From NCBI GenBank assembly GCA_964019335.1, contig OZ025740.1, positions 1 to 64,000 on the forward strand: a stretch of 64,000 nt of DNA, written 5' to 3'. Position 1 is the stretch's first letter. Every line of letters begins with the position of its first letter. The translations under genes and the position numbers were made by a program. Positions 62,509 through 64,000 of this stretch are shown here, one piece after another. This stretch comes from Diplonema japonicum (Eukaryota > Euglenozoa > Diplonemea > Diplonemida > Diplonemidae). The notes beneath the pieces are model-generated. The model was not told where the DNA came from. It worked only from the letters and a program-made list of their open reading frames with translations, and did not search any database.

Positions 62509-64000
62509 CTAAAAGAGTTGTGAAGTGCTTGTCGATGACTCGTCCATGTATCCCATGCCAGGGATGTACAGGGTGCAGGAGGTGGTGGGTGAAGATGGAG
62601 GGCAGAAATAACTAACTTGGCTCTTTCTCTCTTTTCCCCTCGTGGACTTGCGTTTCCTCGAGCGTATAAAACTACTCGGAACCCAAGGAACCGTTGGTGA
62701 CTCAGGTTCTGCAATATCTATAGATGGCGGTGTCATCGGCGGTGCCGATTGATTGACAGCATTCTTTCTTGGGGACATAATTTGGTGCTGCCAACACTCC
62801 TCTGTTGTAAAGACCCACCGCCAGGTCTCGTTTAGATACAGCCCGTACTGCTTCAGGGGACGCTTCTTGCTTTTCTTCTTCTTGACTCCCAACTCCTTTT
62901 CCATGGTTAAAACAGGTATGCTGAATGAATCGTCTTGAGCAGCACTACTCACAGGGGAAGAACACTGGCTCTCACCTAAGGAGGGGCTCGCACGGGTCAT
63001 AGCCCCTATTCTACGCATTCCTTTATCCTGAACTTGAACCGGCAGAAGTGCTTTATTACTCTCACGCATCTCTCGCTGTTTTAAAATATTCGCAGGGATA
63101 GTTTGAGTTTCAACCTCAGTTTGGAGGAACTCCAGGAGCGCTTGTCGAACGGACTTCACCGCAGGGGATCTTACTTGCATCTTCCGGACAGGGCTCAATA
63201 CGCACGGAATGGGTTCGTCGTTGGGTTTGTTCTCAAGTATGCTAGGCACCGGCTTCAAGCACTTTTTCTGCAGTGTCCTCCACCTCGAGTTGTAATGAGC
63301 CTCTTTTCCCTTTTCGATGTCTGACGCTTTTGCAACTGACTGTGAACTGGGGGGTTGTGGCTGATGAACAGGGACCTGTTCGACCTCAGCTCTGTTGGAA
63401 ACAAGCTTCTTGCCAAAGTCTGGGAGGTCGCTTGTCGGGTAAAGGAGGATCTCGCCCTCTTTCGGCGGGGTGTACAGCGCGCAGTCGATCCACTTGAGGA
63501 CCTTGTTGTGGACACCATGCTGGCGGAGGATGGGCACGATGTGCATGCGCTCCACCTCCCACACGTCACAGTAGTCAATGGCGACAACATTGTTGAGCCA
63601 CTTGTGCTTTGCAAGGCAGGTCTCCCCGACCACCAGGTTCCGAGGGCAGGCCACGTGTCTCCCTGAAACCCGGTAAGCAGTAGCCCCTCCAGTCACCATG
63701 ACAAGACGGTCGCATGCCTCAGCAACAGAAATGACTGTTTCGTTTGGGGACGCCACCTTCAGCCGGAGGCACCGGAAGATCTCCGCGCAGCAAGACCGCG
63801 ACAGCAACGGTGCCCAGCGTAGGTTCTGCATCCACACCTCGAAGTGCGAGTTCATCCGCTTTCCCTCGTGCTCCTTGCGCAGAACCAACCCGGCCTTCAT
63901 GATCTCCTTTGCAGAAGCTTCTCGCTCGTCTTGCATGAAGGTGTCGAACACCGTGGACTTGATGGTGAAGACCTCGCAATTCTCCACCACACGCACCGTG
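62509..64000 (-). CDS. Cyclic-nucleotide-binding-domain protein, probably a CNG/HCN-type channel (partial, N-terminus outside)
   Basis: At least 495 codons; the frame is open to the right edge, so the N-terminal part (where any channel helices would lie) is missing. Residues near the start (KAGLVLRKEHEGKRMNSHFE, then APLLSRSCCAEIFRCLRL) resemble the C-linker that joins a channel pore to the ligand domain. Then VISVAEACDRLVMVTGGATA, RNLVVGETCLAKH and VVAIDYCDVWEVERMHIVPI follow the beta-roll and closing helix of a cyclic-nucleotide-binding domain. The usual phosphate-binding Arg motif (FGE...RxA) is only partly matched (VGETCLAKHKWLNNVVA), so binding is uncertain. The last 300 residues are Ser/Pro/Lys-rich and disordered. 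The gene lies 115 bp upstream of the adenylyl cyclase. Confidence 0.65.
   Translation of the reverse strand, partial: TVRVVENCEVFTIKSTVFDTFMQDEREASAKEIMKAGLVLRKEHEGKRMNSHFEVWMQNLRWAPLLSRSCCAEIFRCLRLKVASPNETVISVAEACDRLVMVTGGATAYRVSGRHVACPRNLVVGETCLAKHKWLNNVVAIDYCDVWEVERMHIVPILRQHGVHNKVLKWIDCALYTPPKEGEILLYPTSDLPDFGKKLVSNRAEVEQVPVHQPQPPSSQSVAKASDIEKGKEAHYNSRWRTLQKKCLKPVPSILENKPNDEPIPCVLSPVRKMQVRSPAVKSVRQALLEFLQTEVETQTIPANILKQREMRESNKALLPVQVQDKGMRRIGAMTRASPSLGESQCSSPVSSAAQDDSFSIPVLTMEKELGVKKKKSKKRPLKQYGLYLNETWRWVFTTEECWQHQIMSPRKNAVNQSAPPMTPPSIDIAEPESPTVPWVPSSFIRSRKRKSTRGKERKSQVSYFCPPSSPTTSCTLYIPGMGYMDESSTSTSQLF

Noticed and set aside
1-64000. tRNA, rRNA or telomeric repeats
   Set aside because: I saw no tRNA-like cloverleaf with A and B boxes, no rRNA segment and no TTAGGG array on either strand, though this was by eye only.

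Overview
The window looks like nuclear DNA of a kinetoplastid protist, most likely a free-living bodonid such as Bodo saltans (the species is inferred, not proven). Two short sequences at 7014-7048 and 16307-16341 match the 3' part of the kinetoplastid spliced-leader (SL) exon, including its conserved 19-nt end CAGTTTCTGTACTTTATTG on the minus strand. Every credible protein gene lies on the minus strand, none needs an intron, and several are preceded by pyrimidine tracts followed by AG. This is the expected picture of a directional gene cluster whose transcripts are trans-spliced.

From 1 to about 16.8 kb there are two head-to-tail non-LTR retrotransposons of the CRE/SLACS/R2 general type: reverse transcriptase followed by a zinc-knuckle restriction-like endonuclease. 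Unusually, each also carries an AlkB-like 2OG-Fe(II) dioxygenase domain and an OTU-type cysteine protease domain. Element 1 runs off the left edge and is one continuous frame of more than 2,290 codons. Element 2 is complete but divided into two overlapping frames. Each element starts, at its 5' end, with 35 nt of the SL exon lacking the expected first four bases. A 466-bp, nearly identical RT fragment sits just upstream of element 2.

From 16.8 to 21 kb lies repeat-rich, gene-poor DNA with an 89-bp palindrome, about 125-bp repeats, a small orphan gene (20351-20974) and decayed duplicates of it and of its neighbour.

From 21.2 to 47.7 kb is a run of host genes: an F-box/WD40 protein, a long coiled-coil protein, three paralogous polytopic membrane proteins (26.3, 34.8 and 38.2 kb), a ubiquitin-like/leucine-rich-repeat protein, an ABCG half-transporter, a broken receptor-type cyclase homologue (40.7-42.8 kb) and two six-helix membrane proteins with a degenerate cyclase-like domain (44.2 and 46.0 kb).

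From 47.7 to 58.2 kb is a second mobile-element zone: a degraded non-LTR element with a 2A-like GDIHPNPGP motif, a VIPER/DIRS-like tyrosine-recombinase element with terminal direct repeats and a deleted RT core, and a multi-copy retroelement-like family (element X). Very long G, C and A runs are common here.

From 58.8 to 64 kb three neighbouring genes suggest a cyclic-nucleotide theme: a protein with an RIIa-like docking domain, a six-helix adenylyl cyclase with an apparently active C1 and a degenerate C2 domain, and the C-terminal part of a protein with a cyclic-nucleotide-binding domain that runs off the right edge. The membrane proteins at 44.2 and 46.0 kb share the cyclase's membrane region and keep only the C2-like domain.
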